From JBBREP01 sp038202885 (lineage in GTDB: Bacteria; Actinomycetota; Acidimicrobiia; IMCC26256; PALSA-610), in NCBI GenBank assembly GCA_038202885.1, contig JBBREP010000132.1, positions 1 to 8,015 on the forward strand: 8,015 nucleotides of DNA, read 5' to 3'. The notes beneath the pieces are model-generated. The model was not told the DNA's origin and did no database searches. It worked only from the letters and a program-made list of their open reading frames with translations. Below, piece after piece: positions 6,294-8,015 of the stretch. Numbering within the stretch: position 1 is the stretch's first letter; each line of letters begins with the position of its first letter. A program made the translations under genes and the position numbers.

Positions 6294-7982
6294 CTGTCGG
6301 ACGGAACCCCGCTCGGCGCGCTGTTGCTGCGCGAAGGCCTCGTGACCGAGGCTCAGCTCGACGCGGCACTTCTCGAGCAGACCCAAACGGGCAAGCCACT
6401 CGGGCGGATCCTGATCGAGAGCGGCGCGGTCGACGAGGCCGACGTCGTGCGGGCCCTCGCGCGCCAGGTCGGCCTCGACTACGTCGATCTGAACGAGATC
6501 GTGGTCGATGCCGGAGTCGTCGCGCTCGTCAGTGAGACGATCGCCCGTCGCTACCAGGCGCTGCCGATCGGGTGGGACGGTGATCGGCTCACCGTCGCCA
6601 TGGCCGACCCGTCGAACGTGTTCGCACTCGACGACATCCGCGCCCTCACCGGCCGAGAGCTGCACACCGTTGTCGCCACACCATCGCAGATCGGCGAGCT
6701 GATCGAGCGGTTCTTTCGCCTCGACACCGAAGTCGACACCGTTGCGCAGCTGGCGATGGACGAGTACGACGACAGCGCCGAAGACCTGCTCGCGAACATC
6801 CATGAGGTCGTTGAAGACGCGCCGATCGTCAAGTTCGTCAACCTGTTGATCACCCAGGCGGTCGGCGACCGCGCGAGCGACATCCATGTGGAGCCGACCG
6901 AGGTGGACCTACGGATCCGTTTCCGCATCGACGGCGTGCTTCACGAGGTGATGCACGCGCCCCGCGCCATCCAGAACGGTGTGATCTCACGTATCAAGCT
7001 GATGGCCGACGTCAACATCGCTGAACGCCGGGTGCCACAGGATGGCCGTATCTCGATGAAGGTCGGGGGGCGGGCCATCGACTTGCGCGTCGCGACACTG
7101 CCCACGGTGCACGGCGAAAAGATCGTGCTGCGGATCCTCGACAAGGGCACGGCGCTGCTGCGCCTCGGAGAGCTGGGCTTTCTCCCCGAAACGCTCGAAC
7201 GGTTTGCCGACTGTTACCGCAAGCCGTACGGCACGATCTTGGTGACCGGCCCGACGGGTTCGGGAAAGTCGACGACGCTCTACGCCACACTGAACATCTT
7301 GAACCAACCCGACCGCAACATCATCACGGTCGAAGATCCCGTCGAATACCGCCTCGCCGGCATCAACCAGGTGCAGATCCACCCCAAGGCCGGTATGACC
7401 TTCGCCGCCGCGTTGCGCTCAATCCTGCGCTCAGACCCCGACATCGTGCTCGTTGGTGAGATCCGCGACCGCGAGACGGCCGTCATCGCGATTGAGGCCG
7501 CGCTCACCGGCCACCTCGTGCTGTCGACGTTGCACACGAACGACGCAGCCTCGACGCCGATGCGACTCGTTGAGATGGGTGTGGAGCCGTTCCTCGTCAC
7601 TTCCGCGCTCGACTGTGTCGTGGCGCAACGGCTTGCCCGCCGGTTGTGCGACAAATGCAAGCAGGAGTATCAGCCGACCGAAGCCGAACTCGTGCAAGCA
7701 GGGTGGCCCGTTGACTCGCTCACCGGCGACGAGTGGCCCACCGTGTGTCGCGCGATCGGCTGCGGCAGTTGTGGACGTACGGGCTACCGCGGCCGGTTCG
7801 GTGTCCATGAGGTGATGGTGCTCACCGAGGATCTTGAACGGGCCGTCATCGAGCGGCGATCGAGCGACGACATCGCCAAGATCGCCGCGATGCAAGGCAT
7901 GCTCACGCTCCGCCAAGACGGCCTACGCAAGGTCGGCCTCGGCATGACCTCCTTCGAAGAAATCTTCCGCGTCGTCGCGTGA
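6294..7982 (+). CDS. pilB: PilB/GspE-family type IV pilus assembly (or type II secretion) ATPase with MshEN repeats, CTG start
   Basis: Cytosolic hexameric ATPase that powers pilin polymerisation. With the CTG start it has 562 residues, normal for PilB. Order: MshEN repeat I (6-29), spacer TQTGK, repeat II (35-58); further N domain to about 150; ASDIHVEP (194-201); Walker A GPTGSGKS (319-326); Asp box TVEDPVEY (345-352); Walker B DPDIVLVGEIRD (381-392, E389); His box GHLVLSTLHTNDA (406-418); zinc tetracysteine C452/C455 and C490/C493, typical of PilB/GspE and not of PilT. All catalytic motifs are intact. The frame has an in-frame stop at 6225 and no ATG/GTG/TTG between it and 6324; CTG 6294 follows AGGAGG and begins SDGTPLGALLLREG, restoring repeat I. 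Starting at TTG 6324 would cut repeat I. PilB rather than GspE is preferred because actinobacterial loci of this type usually encode pili and a DUF4388 gene precedes it, but the next genes are outside the window. Confidence 0.92.
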   Translation: MSDGTPLGALLLREGLVTEAQLDAALLEQTQTGKPLGRILIESGAVDEADVVRALARQVGLDYVDLNEIVVDAGVVALVSETIARRYQALPIGWDGDRLTVAMADPSNVFALDDIRALTGRELHTVVATPSQIGELIERFFRLDTEVDTVAQLAMDEYDDSAEDLLANIHEVVEDAPIVKFVNLLITQAVGDRASDIHVEPTEVDLRIRFRIDGVLHEVMHAPRAIQNGVISRIKLMADVNIAERRVPQDGRISMKVGGRAIDLRVATLPTVHGEKIVLRILDKGTALLRLGELGFLPETLERFADCYRKPYGTILVTGPTGSGKSTTLYATLNILNQPDRNIITVEDPVEYRLAGINQVQIHPKAGMTFAAALRSILRSDPDIVLVGEIRDRETAVIAIEAALTGHLVLSTLHTNDAASTPMRLVEMGVEPFLVTSALDCVVAQRLARRLCDKCKQEYQPTEAELVQAGWPVDSLTGDEWPTVCRAIGCGSCGRTGYRGRFGVHEVMVLTEDLERAVIERRSSDDIAKIAAMQGMLTLRQDGLRKVGLGMTSFEEIFRVVA

Positions 7983-8015
7983 ATATTTGCTCCGCTCCGC
8001 TGCGCGGCGCGGGCG
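7983..8015. other. Start of the gap after pilB, no gene visible
   Basis: 33 bases after the pilB stop: an AT-rich AATATTTG followed by GC-rich, quasi-repetitive sequence (TCCGC twice, then TGCGCGGCGCGGGC). A 4-bp stem CCGC-TGC-GCGG (7997-8007) is possible but too short to call. No start codon with a ribosome-binding site is visible before the window ends. Confidence 0.4.

Noticed and set aside
6324..6326. TTG as the start of the PilB-type ATPase
   Set aside because: It has no ribosome-binding site and would remove the first five positions of MshEN repeat I. CTG 6294 has AGGAGG at ideal spacing and completes the repeat.
5285..6535. 416-residue plus-strand open frame bridging the DUF4388 gene, the gap and the pilB start
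   Set aside because: Out of frame with both recognised genes and extremely Arg/Ser-rich. No Shine-Dalgarno or domain; a frame-shifted shadow.
7986..8015. Terminator or repeat element after pilB
   Set aside because: Only a 4-bp stem and quasi-repetitive GC-rich sequence, cut off by the window edge; no T-run.

Overview
This is a GC-rich window, coding almost throughout and entirely on the plus strand. Gene content and order (alaS, ruvX, mltG, aroE, then a DUF4388 protein and a PilB/GspE ATPase), together with high GC, fit an actinobacterium, most likely class Acidimicrobiia. That placement is inference from gene order and composition; no rRNA or other phylogenetic marker is present.

Region 1 (1-5018) is a tightly packed housekeeping operon. 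A 5'-truncated alanyl-tRNA synthetase gene is followed by ruvX (YqgF-family nuclease), mltG (membrane-anchored endolytic transglycosylase) and aroE (shikimate dehydrogenase). All three junctions are 4-base stop/start overlaps (GTGA, ATGA, ATGA), which suggests one transcript with translational coupling. The products serve unrelated processes: translation, nucleic-acid processing, cell-wall synthesis and aromatic amino-acid synthesis.

Region 2 (5019-8015) looks like the beginning of a type IV pilus or type II secretion-like locus. After an 88-base gap containing a perfect 7-bp hairpin and a Shine-Dalgarno sequence comes a 350-residue protein: an N-terminal DUF4388/PATAN domain, a winged-helix-like middle, a long acidic linker and a short C-terminal tail. 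A 134-base gap follows, then a complete PilB/GspE-type assembly ATPase with two MshEN (cyclic-di-GMP receptor type) repeats at its N terminus. The DUF4388 protein may regulate this motor.

The most notable signal is the start of the ATPase gene. The reading frame has no ATG, GTG or TTG at a sensible position. A perfect AGGAGG sits 7 bases before an in-frame CTG, and starting there restores the whole first MshEN repeat. The Shine-Dalgarno also lies partly in a possible small hairpin. No mobile element, CRISPR array, tRNA or rRNA gene was seen, and I found no clearly novel multi-gene system.
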